Of a DNA stretch of 12,210 bases, positions 1-7,038 are shown in pieces. Location of the stretch: NCBI GenBank assembly GCA_038532435.1, contig JBCBAP010000087.1:1-12210 (forward strand), written 5' to 3'. Below the pieces are notes generated by a model. The model was not told where the DNA came from, did not search any database, and was given only the letters and a program-made list of their open reading frames with translations. Position 1 is the first letter of the stretch; the number at the start of each line of letters is the position of its first letter. This DNA comes from JBCBAP01 sp038532435. Lineage in GTDB: Bacteria > Pseudomonadota > Alphaproteobacteria > Rhodobacterales > Rhodobacteraceae. The position numbers and the translations under genes were made by a program.

Positions 1-1377
1 CGGATCTTCCGCGCACTCGTCGACGGGTTCGAGAGCGGCGCGTACACGCCGCTCCCCTGCCAGGTGTTCGATCCGGGCGAGGTGGTCGATGCCTTCCGGA
101 TGATGCAGAAGTCCGGCCACATCGGAAAGGTGGTCGTGCGTGCCCCCGATGCCCCGGAAGAAACCGTGGCCGCGACGCCCGTGCGCGGGGCGTGGCTTGT
201 GGTCGGCGGACTGGGAGGCTTCGGCCTCTCCACCGCCCGGTGGCTCGTGGAACAGGGCGCACAGTCGCTGTGGCTCACGGGGCGGCGCGGGCGGATCTCG
301 GACGCCGCACGGTCGGAGCTGGAAGCGCTCGGCGCGATTGTCGAGGTCCGCGCCGTTGATGCAACGAACGCGGAGGCGATGGCGGCCCTGCTCGATGAGA
401 TCGATGCGACGGACCTGCCCCTTTCCGGTGTCGTGCATGCGGCGATGGTCCTCGACGATGCGTTGATGGTGAACCAGACGCAGGAGCGGCTGGAGGCGGT
501 GATTGCGCCGAAGGTGGCGGGAGCAACCATCCTCGACGATCTGACCCGGGATCGGCCGCTAGACGCCTTCATTCTCTATTCGTCGGTCACGACACTCTTC
601 GGCAATCCGGGCCAGGCAGGGTATGTCGCGGCAAACGCGGTCCTTGAGGGGATCGCGGAGCGGCGGCGCGCGGACGGCCATCCGGCGCTTGCCATCGCAT
701 GGGGCCCGATCGGCGATCAGGGTTATCTTGCGCGGGAAAATGAGGAGCGTGCACTGCTCGAAAAGCGCCTTGGCGCACCGCTCATGAGCTCGGCGGCTGC
801 ACTTGGCGAGCTTGGGGCACTTCTCAGCATCGGCGCGCCTGACCCTGTCGTCGCGATCGGGCATATGAACTGGGGCAAGCTGTCGGCGGACCTGCCCGTC
901 GTCTCTGCGCCGCTCTTCGACCGGATCGATCTGAGCCGTGCTGCATCCGGCGCGGACAGCGAAGGATCCCTCGCGGATCTGATCGCGGGACAGTCAGATG
1001 CGGAGGCCGTGCGCACGGTCGCGAAGCTTCTGATCGCGGAAACCGCGAACATCCTGCGGCAGCCCTCCTCCGAAGTCGATCCGGAGGAGCCGCTGACCAA
1101 GCTCGGGTTCGACTCGCTGATGGCGGTGAACCTGAGGATGGCAGCGGAGGAAAAGCTCGGTGTCGATCTGCCGCTCATGGCGCTCGTGGACGGCATGACG
1201 CTCGCGCAGCTCGCGCGCAAGCTGGTGGATCAGGTGGGCACCGAGGCGGACCCGATGACCCAGGCGGAGACGACGGCGAAGGCGGTCTTGCAACATGTCG
1301 GGCGGTCCGACACCATCGAAAGCTCCGTGCTCTCGGAAGTGGAGCAACGCTCCAGAAAGATCACGTCGTTGAAATAG
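1..1377 (+). CDS. rkpA: Type I polyketide/fatty-acid synthase, C-terminal part (ER end-KR-ACP), 5' truncated
   Basis: The reading frame is open from base 1 and the gene continues upstream of the window; the GTG at 64 is an internal codon, not a start. Residues are numbered from base 1. Residues 1-46 match the end of a PKS enoyl reductase (DAFRMMQKSGHIGKVVV). A ketoreductase follows: NADPH loop GGLGGFG at about 69-75, an LDD motif at 151-153, and catalytic Ser195, Tyr208 and Asn212. The LDD motif is the mark of B-type KRs. An ACP follows, with LGFDSL and phosphopantetheine Ser372 (codon 1114-1116). About 86 residues later the protein ends in a hydrophilic tail, with no thioesterase or reductase, so chain release must come from another protein. 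The alpha-oxoamine synthase gene 13 bp downstream is the obvious candidate. The set resembles rhizobial RkpA, needed for K-antigen capsule. The PKS class is certain; the rkpA name rests on context. Confidence 0.9.
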   Translation, partial: RIFRALVDGFESGAYTPLPCQVFDPGEVVDAFRMMQKSGHIGKVVVRAPDAPEETVAATPVRGAWLVVGGLGGFGLSTARWLVEQGAQSLWLTGRRGRISDAARSELEALGAIVEVRAVDATNAEAMAALLDEIDATDLPLSGVVHAAMVLDDALMVNQTQERLEAVIAPKVAGATILDDLTRDRPLDAFILYSSVTTLFGNPGQAGYVAANAVLEGIAERRRADGHPALAIAWGPIGDQGYLARENEERALLEKRLGAPLMSSAAALGELGALLSIGAPDPVVAIGHMNWGKLSADLPVVSAPLFDRIDLSRAASGADSEGSLADLIAGQSDAEAVRTVAKLLIAETANILRQPSSEVDPEEPLTKLGFDSLMAVNLRMAAEEKLGVDLPLMALVDGMTLAQLARKLVDQVGTEADPMTQAETTAKAVLQHVGRSDTIESSVLSEVEQRSRKITSLK

Positions 1378-1390
1378 GACCAGACGAGGA

Positions 1391-2731
1391 ATGACACCCC
1401 CGCACAACGAGGCTGCCCGCGCGCTCGACGCCCTTCGGTCAAGCTGGACCCGGACGGAGGCGCCTCAGCCGACGTCCCGGTCCCGTCCGGTGACGGCAAA
1501 GGCCTTCGATTTTGCGACCCTACCGGATTTCGAACAGATGAAGCTGCAGCGTGCCGCCGCCGACATGATCGGCATCGGCTCCCCTTTCTTCCGCACAATA
1601 GACGCGGTTGAGGGCAGCCGGGTGATGATCGATGGCGAGGAACGGGTACAGTATGGCTCCTACGACTATCTGGGATTGAACCAGGACCCCCGGATTTCGG
1701 ATGCTGTCGCCCGCGCGACGAAGACGTGGGGCGTCTCCGCCTCCGCAAGCCGCGTCGTCGGCGGGGAGCGGCCTTTTCACCGGGAGTTCGAGCGAAAGCT
1801 TGCGGACGTCTACGGGACCGAGGATGCGCTTGCTTTCGTGTCCGGGCACGCAACGAACGTCTCGACAATCGGCTCGCTCATGGGGCCGAAGGATCTGGTG
1901 CTCATCGACGCGCTGATCCACAACTCGATCAGCGAGGGCGTCCGCCTTTCCGGCGCGCAACGTCTCACCTTTCCCCACAACGACACGGACTGGCTCAACC
2001 GCAAGCTCGCGGAAACACGTCATCAGTACGAAAACGTCCTGATCGTCACCGAAGGGCTCTACTCGATGGATGGGGATGCGCCGAACCTCAGCCGGCTCAT
2101 CGATGTGAAATCGCGCCACAAGGCCTGGCTGATGGTCGACGAGGCGCACGCGCTCGGCGTGTTGGGGGCTACCGGGCGCGGGCTTGGCGAGGCTCAGGGG
2201 ATCGACGGCAGCGATGTCGAGATCTGGATGGGAACGCTGTCAAAGACGCTGTGCTCCTGCGGCGGCTATATCGCCGGATCGTCCGCATTGATCGAGTATC
2301 TGAAGTTCAAGGCGGCGGGCTTCGTGTTCTCCGTCGGCCTTTCGGCACCCCATGCAGCGGCGGCCTCTACCGCGCTCGACATCATGCTGGCGGAGCCGGA
2401 GCGGGTGGAACGGCTCGCGGCAAACGGTGCGCGGTTCCTCGAACGGGCGAAGGCTGCCGGGCTCGACACCGGGCATGCTGTCGGGTCCGCCGTCGCACCG
2501 GTGATCGTGGGCGACTCGATCCGCACGGCCATCCTCGCGGATCGTGTGTTCAAACGTGGCGTGAACGCGCTACCGATCATCTTTCCCGCCGTACCGGAGA
2601 AGGCCGCACGGCTCCGCTTTTTCCTCACGGCCATGCACAGCTTCGACGAGATCGACGAGGCGGTGGAGATCACTGCGGACGAATTGGGCAAGATCGCGCA
2701 CCTCAACCTTGAAGCACTGATGAGTGGTTGA
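1391..2731 (+). CDS. rkpG: PLP-dependent alpha-oxoamine synthase-like acyltransferase (RkpG-like)
   Basis: The 446-residue protein belongs to the fold-type I alpha-oxoamine synthase family (AONS/KBL/SPT/ALAS), which joins an acyl thioester to an amino acid with loss of CO2. Visible signatures are YGSYDYLGL at 88-96, SGHATN with His153 (expected to stack on PLP), VDEAHALGVLG at 249-259 with Asp250 and His253, and TLSKT at 282-286 with Lys285 as the Schiff-base lysine. The core family is about 390-400 residues; the extra is an N-terminal extension of roughly 40-45 residues. The start ATG at 1391 has a weak AGGA at 1377-1380 and a GAGGA directly against it. Lying 13 bp after a thioesterase-less PKS, it probably releases the ACP-bound chain. 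It is the RkpG counterpart of rhizobial capsule loci. The amino-acid substrate cannot be read from the sequence. Confidence 0.9.
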   Translation: MTPPHNEAARALDALRSSWTRTEAPQPTSRSRPVTAKAFDFATLPDFEQMKLQRAAADMIGIGSPFFRTIDAVEGSRVMIDGEERVQYGSYDYLGLNQDPRISDAVARATKTWGVSASASRVVGGERPFHREFERKLADVYGTEDALAFVSGHATNVSTIGSLMGPKDLVLIDALIHNSISEGVRLSGAQRLTFPHNDTDWLNRKLAETRHQYENVLIVTEGLYSMDGDAPNLSRLIDVKSRHKAWLMVDEAHALGVLGATGRGLGEAQGIDGSDVEIWMGTLSKTLCSCGGYIAGSSALIEYLKFKAAGFVFSVGLSAPHAAAASTALDIMLAEPERVERLAANGARFLERAKAAGLDTGHAVGSAVAPVIVGDSIRTAILADRVFKRGVNALPIIFPAVPEKAARLRFFLTAMHSFDEIDEAVEITADELGKIAHLNLEALMSG

Positions 2732-2738
2732 AGGCGCG

Positions 2739-3524
2739 TTAGCCGCCATCCTCGGGTCTGATCCGCGCGGCGAAGGTCCGCTCGATGCGATCGGAGAGAC
2801 TCGGGGGCAGCAGGTTCGCGATCCGGGACAGCAGCACGATCGGCAGGGGAAACGCGATGCGGGACCGGCCCGCGCGCAGCCCGGCAACGATGCGCCGCGC
2901 CGCCTGATCCGCGCTCATTTCCATTGGCTTTGGCCCGTCATGGCGGGCCGACATCGGCGATGTTACGAACCCGGGTGAGATGACGGTCACACCGACACCG
3001 AACCGGCGCAGACGGCTGCCCAGCGCCACACCGTAAGCACGCAGACCAGCCTTGGACGCACTGTAGCTGAGCAGATCCCCGTGGGGCCGGAGTGCAGCGA
3101 GCGAGCTGACCAGTGCGATACGCCCCCGCCGCCGGGTAATCATCGGATCGAGCAGCATTTCCACCACGTCAATTGCCGAGGAAAGGTTCGTGTCGATGAG
3201 GGCTGCTGCGGCACCCTCCGGTTCCCGCGCGCCGTCGGGATCCGGGCCGACGGTCACACCCGCATTGACGATCAGCAGATCGACCGGATGGGCGGCATCG
3301 AACGCGGCAATGTGGGTCGCCATCGCCTTTCGATCGGTCACGGAGCAGAGCGCGCAGGTGACTGCGGCCCCGCGGTTCCGCACAGCTTCGGCCACGCTTT
3401 CCATCCGGCCCGCGTCCCGCCCCATCAGCAGCAGATGTCTGCCCTCAGTCGCCAGCGCGATGGCGAGCGCACGCCCGATCCCGCCGGTTGCACCGGTTAG
3501 AACTATGGAGTGAAACTGAGGCAT
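2739..3524 (-). CDS. rkpH: Short-chain dehydrogenase/reductase (RkpH-like ketoreductase)
   Basis: A classical SDR of 261 residues. It has the NAD(P)-binding TGATGGIG at 10-17, NAG at 87-89, Asn113, catalytic Ser141, Tyr154 and Lys158 (YSASK), and the PG pair at 184-185. The C-terminal stretch 224-241 is hydrophobic and proline-rich, as in SDRs that act on membrane lipids, including the 3-ketosphinganine reductase group; that comparison is from general family knowledge. A good ribosome site, GGGAGGG (plus-strand 3530-3536), sits 5 nt before the ATG and immediately after the stop codon of the upstream KpsS-like gene, so the two genes are probably one minus-strand operon. It converges on rkpG with a 7-bp gap. 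The likely role is reduction of the beta-keto product of the PKS/RkpG pair. The symbol rkpH comes from context; the SDR class is secure. Confidence 0.87.
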   Translation of the reverse strand: MPQFHSIVLTGATGGIGRALAIALATEGRHLLLMGRDAGRMESVAEAVRNRGAAVTCALCSVTDRKAMATHIAAFDAAHPVDLLIVNAGVTVGPDPDGAREPEGAAAALIDTNLSSAIDVVEMLLDPMITRRRGRIALVSSLAALRPHGDLLSYSASKAGLRAYGVALGSRLRRFGVGVTVISPGFVTSPMSARHDGPKPMEMSADQAARRIVAGLRAGRSRIAFPLPIVLLSRIANLLPPSLSDRIERTFAARIRPEDGG

Positions 3525-3529
3525 CGTAT

Positions 3530-3536
3530 CCCTCCC
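3530..3536 (-). promoter_or_regulatory. Ribosome binding site of the SDR gene
   Basis: GGGAGGG on the minus strand lies 5 nt before the ATG at 3524 and directly follows the TGA of the upstream KpsS-like gene. This fixes the start of the SDR gene and suggests translational coupling of the two. Confidence 0.75.
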
Positions 3537-4772
3537 TCAGAACGGCGGCGGGGCGAGGATGGCGCGGGCCAGGTTGTCGGCACCAGGCTCCGCCCCCTCC
3601 CCGTCGAAGCTGCCCGGAAACTGGACGGTGTGCCGCAGGAACGCAGTGAAGCGCCGGACGCGCGCGCGGTCGGGCGGTGTCGGCGCGGACCAGAAGCTGT
3701 CGAGCGGCTGCGGATCGGTCGTTCCGTCATGGGCGTAGATCGCCGTGCCAAGGACGTGGACCGGCACGCCCCGCTCGAGCGCTGTCAGGCCCACGGTGGA
3801 GTTCACAGTGACCACACCTGCACTGCGACCCAGCAGGGCATCGAGGTCACCGCCATCGAGGTAGGTGACCCGATCGGTCACTGTTGCCTCCTCCACCCAT
3901 CGCCGCCACGGGGTCCATCCATTGTCGAGCGGATGGACCTTGATAAGCAGATGTGCGTCCATGGGAGCGTGCGCCTCGAATGACCCGATAACGGTGTGGA
4001 GCGCGTCGCGCAGCCCCCCCTCCGGCCCATGATCGCGGATCTGGTAGTCCGTCGGCAGTTGGAGAGGGAGGAGGAAGAGGGGACCCTCGTGCGCGCGAAC
4101 TTTCGCAAGCGCCTCCTCCCGGCCGCGCGCCCGGGCCGGGCGACGGAGGAGCTTGCCGATCCAGCCCGCCCATTCCCGCAGGGGAGGGTCTAGGGCGTGG
4201 CTGCGGTAGTGGGGATAGAGCATCCATGACGTCAGGACATTGCTCAGGTGATAGAGCGTGTCGAAGGCCGCATACTCCAGAAAACTCGAGCGGAAGGATG
4301 GCGGAGCGTCGGGCAGTGGCAGGTCGATCTCGCCCAGCCGCCGGAACTCCTCGGGCACCCTGCTCCGTCCGCCGGTGCCGTCCGGTTCGAGCGTCAGGAG
4401 GTTGGGCCTGAGATACCCCTGCTCCAGCACGTGAACCCTGACCTGCGGCGTCGCGGCCCTTGCGGCGGCGATCGCTTCCGCATGGGCCCGGCGCCCGTCG
4501 CCGAGGCAGACGAGATCGGTAACGCGGCGGTCACGCATCACCTGCAGGATGAACTCAGACCACCCCTCAGGCCGCCCGCGATACGCGACGGCGGGTCCAT
4601 GGCGGGTGGACCAGTAGAGCCGATCGCCCGGACAAAGGGTCACCCGGATGACTTTCGCACCGCAAACAGTTAAGCTTTTGGCCAGCTTGACGAAAAACGG
4701 TGAGGACGGACCCTGCAGAAACATCACGACCCGCGCCGCAACGTCATCTGCTGGGAGGTGGATTTCAGTCAA
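3537..4772 (-). CDS. KpsS/LipB-family capsule polysaccharide protein, paralogue 1
   Basis: A 411-residue protein of the KpsS/LipB/KpsC-type capsule family, cytoplasmic beta-Kdo transferases that build the oligo-Kdo linker on lyso-phosphatidylglycerol in E. coli group 2 capsules. Visible marks are FLQGPSSPFF at 18-27, EQGYLRPNLLTLEPDG at 117-132, LQLPTDYQIR at 237-246, LLIKVHPLDNG at 275-285, GGDL at 307-310, NSTVGLTALERGVPV at 324-338 and LDSFW at 357-361. The frame stays open far upstream, antisense to the divergent gene, so the start had to be chosen. I use TTG at 4772, which has GGGAGAG (4782-4788) 9 nt upstream and leaves the first beta-strand ARVVMFLQG complete. The ATG at 4724 would cut that strand and has no ribosome site. 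It heads an operon with the SDR gene. Its acceptor is unknown and no canonical two-domain KpsC is visible here. Confidence 0.83.
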   Translation of the reverse strand: MTEIHLPADDVAARVVMFLQGPSSPFFVKLAKSLTVCGAKVIRVTLCPGDRLYWSTRHGPAVAYRGRPEGWSEFILQVMRDRRVTDLVCLGDGRRAHAEAIAAARAATPQVRVHVLEQGYLRPNLLTLEPDGTGGRSRVPEEFRRLGEIDLPLPDAPPSFRSSFLEYAAFDTLYHLSNVLTSWMLYPHYRSHALDPPLREWAGWIGKLLRRPARARGREEALAKVRAHEGPLFLLPLQLPTDYQIRDHGPEGGLRDALHTVIGSFEAHAPMDAHLLIKVHPLDNGWTPWRRWVEEATVTDRVTYLDGGDLDALLGRSAGVVTVNSTVGLTALERGVPVHVLGTAIYAHDGTTDPQPLDSFWSAPTPPDRARVRRFTAFLRHTVQFPGSFDGEGAEPGADNLARAILAPPPF

Positions 4773-4850
4773 TGCGCCGCACTCTCCCGGATTGCCCACG
4801 GGCGGCAGACATGCAAGACCCGCCCCTGATCTGCCCCGTGGTTGGACCGC
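4773..4850. promoter_or_regulatory. Divergent intergenic region between the two KpsS-like genes
   Basis: These 78 bp separate the divergent starts and must hold the transcription and translation signals for both genes unless transcription enters from elsewhere. I see no good sigma70-type -10 box. The minus-strand ribosome site is at 4782-4788. A dyad CCACGG (4796-4801) / CCGTGG (4836-4841), extendable to CCACGGGC / GCCCCGTGG with one bulged base, spans most of the spacer. It could be an operator or an mRNA hairpin near the plus-strand start. Confidence 0.4.
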
Positions 4851-6056
4851 ATGACCAAGACTGACAAGACCTTTCTGTTTCTGCAAGGGCATCCCTCGCT
4901 CTTCTGGCGGAAGCTGTCGGTCGGGCTCGAGACCGCGGGTTACCCCACGCGGAAGATCCACTTCTGCCTCGCCGACTGGGCGTTCTGGTGGCGACGTGGG
5001 GCGGTGAACTACCGCTGGACCTTTCGCGGCTGGAAGTCGTTCCTCACCGACTACGTGAAACGCGAGGGGATCACGGATATCCTCTATTACGCCGATGCCC
5101 AGCCCTATCACCGCGCAGCACGGCAAGTGGCGCGCAAGCTGGGCATCCGTGCCTGGGCCGTTGAATTCGGCTACCTGCGGCCGGACTGGCTGACGCTCGA
5201 ACGCGACGGGATGGGCCCGAAATCGCACTTCCCGAAGAACCGGGACGTGATTTCGGCACTCGCGCGGGCGAACTCCGCACCTGACATGGTGCCGCGCTAC
5301 TCCCACACGTTCGCTCAGGAGGCGTTTGGCGAGGTGATGTTCAACCTTCTGCTCGCCTACGGCCGACCGTTCTACCCGTTTCATTTCTCGGACAAATACT
5401 ACTGGCCCGCGTTCGACTACCTCGCCTGGCTGGTGGAGCTCGCCCGGGGGCCGGCGCATCAGCGGCATGCGAGCGAGGTGGTGCCCAAGATCCTCGCGGG
5501 TCCGGCACCCTTCACGCTCGTGGCCATGCAGCTCCAGTCCGACTACCAGATCCGGGCGGCAAGCCCCTACACCCATCTCGAAGAGTATCTGGTGGAGATC
5601 CTGAACTCCTTCGCCGTGCACGCGCCCAAGGACCGTCAGCTCCTCATCAAGATCCATCCGCTCGACAACGGGATCGAGCGGTGGTCTGGGCGTGTCTCCC
5701 GCCTCGCCGCCAATCTGGGGGTATGGGAGCGGGTGCACGTGGTGAAGGGCGGCGACCTTGGCCAGCTCATCGACAAGGCGACCGGGGTGATCTGCGCAAA
5801 CTCCACCGTCGGGCTGCACGCAATCCAGGCCGGTGTGCCCTGCATCGCCCTTGCTCCGGCGATCTACCGCCTGCCGGGTCTCACCCATCAGGCCGGGCTC
5901 AACTCGTTCTGGGAACAGCCGGAGGCCGTCGACAGGGAGTTCGCCGAAACGTTCGTGCGTGGCCTTTCAACGATCCAGGTGAAGGGGTCCTTCTTTGATC
6001 GCACTGGCCAGCACGCGGCCATCGCGACGATCGTGGACCGGCTGACGGCTACTTAG
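4851..6056 (+). CDS. KpsS/LipB-family capsule polysaccharide protein, paralogue 2
   Basis: A 401-residue relative of the divergent neighbour, with the same ordered landmarks: FLFLQG at 8-13, EFGYLRPDWLTLERDG at 105-120, LQSDYQIR at 228-235, LLIKIHPLDNG at 264-274, GGDL at 300-303, NSTVGLHAIQAGVP at 317-330 and LNSFW at 350-354. The middle third differs clearly (aromatic-rich AFWWRRGAVNYRW at 44-56), so this is an old paralogue and not a recent duplication. ATG 4851 is preferred; a TTG at 4842 in the same frame would add three residues, and neither has a clear Shine-Dalgarno. By family it should act in the cytoplasm on the lipid-Kdo linker of the capsule. Two single-domain paralogues may do what KpsS plus KpsC do elsewhere; this is inference. 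The 3' end overlaps the convergent kpsM by 8 bp. Confidence 0.85.
   Translation: MTKTDKTFLFLQGHPSLFWRKLSVGLETAGYPTRKIHFCLADWAFWWRRGAVNYRWTFRGWKSFLTDYVKREGITDILYYADAQPYHRAARQVARKLGIRAWAVEFGYLRPDWLTLERDGMGPKSHFPKNRDVISALARANSAPDMVPRYSHTFAQEAFGEVMFNLLLAYGRPFYPFHFSDKYYWPAFDYLAWLVELARGPAHQRHASEVVPKILAGPAPFTLVAMQLQSDYQIRAASPYTHLEEYLVEILNSFAVHAPKDRQLLIKIHPLDNGIERWSGRVSRLAANLGVWERVHVVKGGDLGQLIDKATGVICANSTVGLHAIQAGVPCIALAPAIYRLPGLTHQAGLNSFWEQPEAVDREFAETFVRGLSTIQVKGSFFDRTGQHAAIATIVDRLTAT
5928..5950 (+). repeat. 23-bp exact direct repeat, copy 1 (in the KpsS-like gene at 4851-6056)
   Basis: The stretch GTC followed by gacagggagttcgccgaaac is identical to 8188-8210 in kpsE. In both genes it is read in the same frame as VDREFAET (residues 360-367 here). 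Flanking bases differ on both sides. Confidence 0.9.
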
Positions 6057-6855
6057 CCTCGATGATGTAAGACTTGTGCCGCCGACAGAGGTAGAGGCCG
6101 AGGACCAGCAGACCACCGCCGAGAAGCGCAGGATAGGCCCAGACCAAATAGGCCCCGTCATAGAACGGATACATCCCCTTCCGCGCGTACCCCACCACGT
6201 GGATGAGCGGATTGTACCAAAGGATCGACCTGATCACCTCGGGCATGGACTCGAAGGTGTAAAAGATGCCCGAGAGGATGAAGAGCGGCCGCGTGATGAT
6301 CATCCAGAGCTGACGCCACACGGGAAAGAACGCGAAGAGAACCACGTTCACCGACCCCACGCCGATCCCAAGCAGCGCGCCCAGACCAAACGACATGAGA
6401 AGATTCTCCGCAGTGAGCACCTGAGGCGGCCCGGCAAGGATGAAGACACCGGCAAAGATCAGAATCGAGACGATGAAGAGGGTAAAGAGCGACAGGGTAA
6501 ACCGCGCCAGGATCGCATCGATCGGGGTCACACTGGGATACTGCATCAGCGGTCGGTTGAGCTGCAGCGCACCGCCCACATTGTTCGACGTCTCGATGAA
6601 GTAGTGGAACGGGATGTAGCCGGATGCGTAGAACAGGACAAAGCTGCTGCCCAGCGCCGGGGTGCGGATCATCAGGCCAAACGCGACGGACAGGATGGCG
6701 ATGAAGCCCACAGGTTCGAGGATCGCCCAGGCATAGCCGCCGAAGCTACGACCGTAGCGAGTGTTCATTTCGCGCATGATCATCGCGAAAAGAACGCGCA
6801 GCCACTGGAAGCTGGGGCGCGACTTTCCGATGTAACGTCCGTCCTTGACGCTCAT
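6049..6855 (-). CDS. kpsM: Capsule polysaccharide ABC transporter permease (KpsM-like)
   Basis: A 268-residue ABC-2 type integral membrane protein, the usual length for KpsM/BexB. A basic, amphipathic N-terminus (FAMIMREMNTRYGRSFGGYAW, about 23-43) carries the conserved motif preceding the first helix. Hydrophobic spans lie near 46-64, 72-88, 115-140, 152-178, 186-200 and 236-257, giving about six membrane segments. YNPLIHVVGYARKGMYP at 214-230 is the typical C-terminal family motif. It should form a dimer that, with the KpsT ATPase, flips or exports lipid-linked polysaccharide across the inner membrane. GAGGA (plus-strand 6865-6869) lies 9 nt before the ATG. It is divergent from kpsE across a 183-bp spacer, so kpsM and kpsT are on opposite strands, unlike the kpsMT operon of E. 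coli. The partner assignment to kpsT is inferred from proximity. Confidence 0.93.
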   Translation of the reverse strand: MSVKDGRYIGKSRPSFQWLRVLFAMIMREMNTRYGRSFGGYAWAILEPVGFIAILSVAFGLMIRTPALGSSFVLFYASGYIPFHYFIETSNNVGGALQLNRPLMQYPSVTPIDAILARFTLSLFTLFIVSILIFAGVFILAGPPQVLTAENLLMSFGLGALLGIGVGSVNVVLFAFFPVWRQLWMIITRPLFILSGIFYTFESMPEVIRSILWYNPLIHVVGYARKGMYPFYDGAYLVWAYPALLGGGLLVLGLYLCRRHKSYIIEAK

Positions 6856-6864
6856 GCCCGATTG

Positions 6865-6869
6865 TCCTC
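6865..6869 (-). promoter_or_regulatory. Ribosome binding site of kpsM
   Basis: GAGGA on the minus strand, 9 nt before the kpsM ATG at 6855. It supports this start codon. Confidence 0.65.
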
Positions 6870-6897
6870 AGAAGCGGCGGGTTTTCAGGCTCCGCCC

Positions 6898-6911
6898 ACA
6901 CCTCGCGGTGT
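6898..6911. repeat. Short perfect inverted repeat (ACACC-N4-GGTGT)
   Basis: A 5-bp perfect stem with a 4-nt loop just upstream of the possible kpsE promoter. It is too weak for a terminator. It may be half of an operator, or it may be chance. Confidence 0.35.
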
Positions 6912-6912
6912 T

Positions 6913-6941
6913 TTGCATATCTTGTCGATGCGAGATAGACT
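6913..6941 (+). promoter_or_regulatory. Possible sigma70-type promoter for kpsE-kpsT-GT14
   Basis: TTGCAT (6913-6918) and TAGACT (6936-6941), 17 bp apart, match the consensus at 3/6 and 4/6 positions. This lies in the most AT-rich patch of the spacer, about 100 bp before the kpsE start. The dyad TATCT-N10-AGATA (6918-6937) fills the space between the two boxes and could bind a regulator. Prediction by eye only. Confidence 0.3.
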
Positions 6942-7038
6942 AGCAGGGGGGAAGGCGCCACCCAAGAGCATGTGACCCCGTGAGCAGGCCCAGCGCCGCA
7001 CAGCGTGCGACCTCGGCAGATGGAGATATGATCCCGTC

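Larger units (their letters stand above)
6856..7038. promoter_or_regulatory. Divergent promoter region between kpsM and kpsE
   Basis: At 183 bp this is the longest noncoding stretch in the window, and it must drive kpsM leftwards and kpsE-kpsT-GT14 rightwards. It contains the kpsM ribosome site, a short perfect dyad at 6898-6911, a second dyad TATCT-N10-AGATA at 6918-6937, and a possible plus-strand promoter between them. No small gene is evident. Confidence 0.6.

Noticed and set aside
2732..2738. Possible terminator between convergent rkpG and the SDR gene
   Set aside because: Only 7 bp of spacer, with no GC-rich stem followed by a T-run on either strand.
4672..4690. Small dyad AAGCT...AGCTT in an AT-richer patch
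   Set aside because: It is inside the coding sequence of KpsS-like paralogue 1, short, and encodes ordinary protein; no sign of a terminator or operator role.
3922..5668. A 16-bp inverted match (3922-3937 and 5653-5668)
   Set aside because: It encodes the same conserved HPLDN motif in the two divergent KpsS-like paralogues, so shared ancestry explains it.
4773..5888. Open frame of about 370 codons on the minus strand, continuing the KpsS-like paralogue 1 frame upstream
   Set aside because: It lies fully antisense to paralogue 2 in GC-rich DNA with strong codon bias, where long antisense frames are expected. Its translation is not protein-like, and the true gene has a start with a ribosome site at 4772.
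6076..6975. A 299-codon plus-strand frame antisense to kpsM
   Set aside because: Its translation is rich in His, Arg, Asp and Glu with no recognisable motif. kpsM on the other strand has clear family motifs, membrane spans and a ribosome site.
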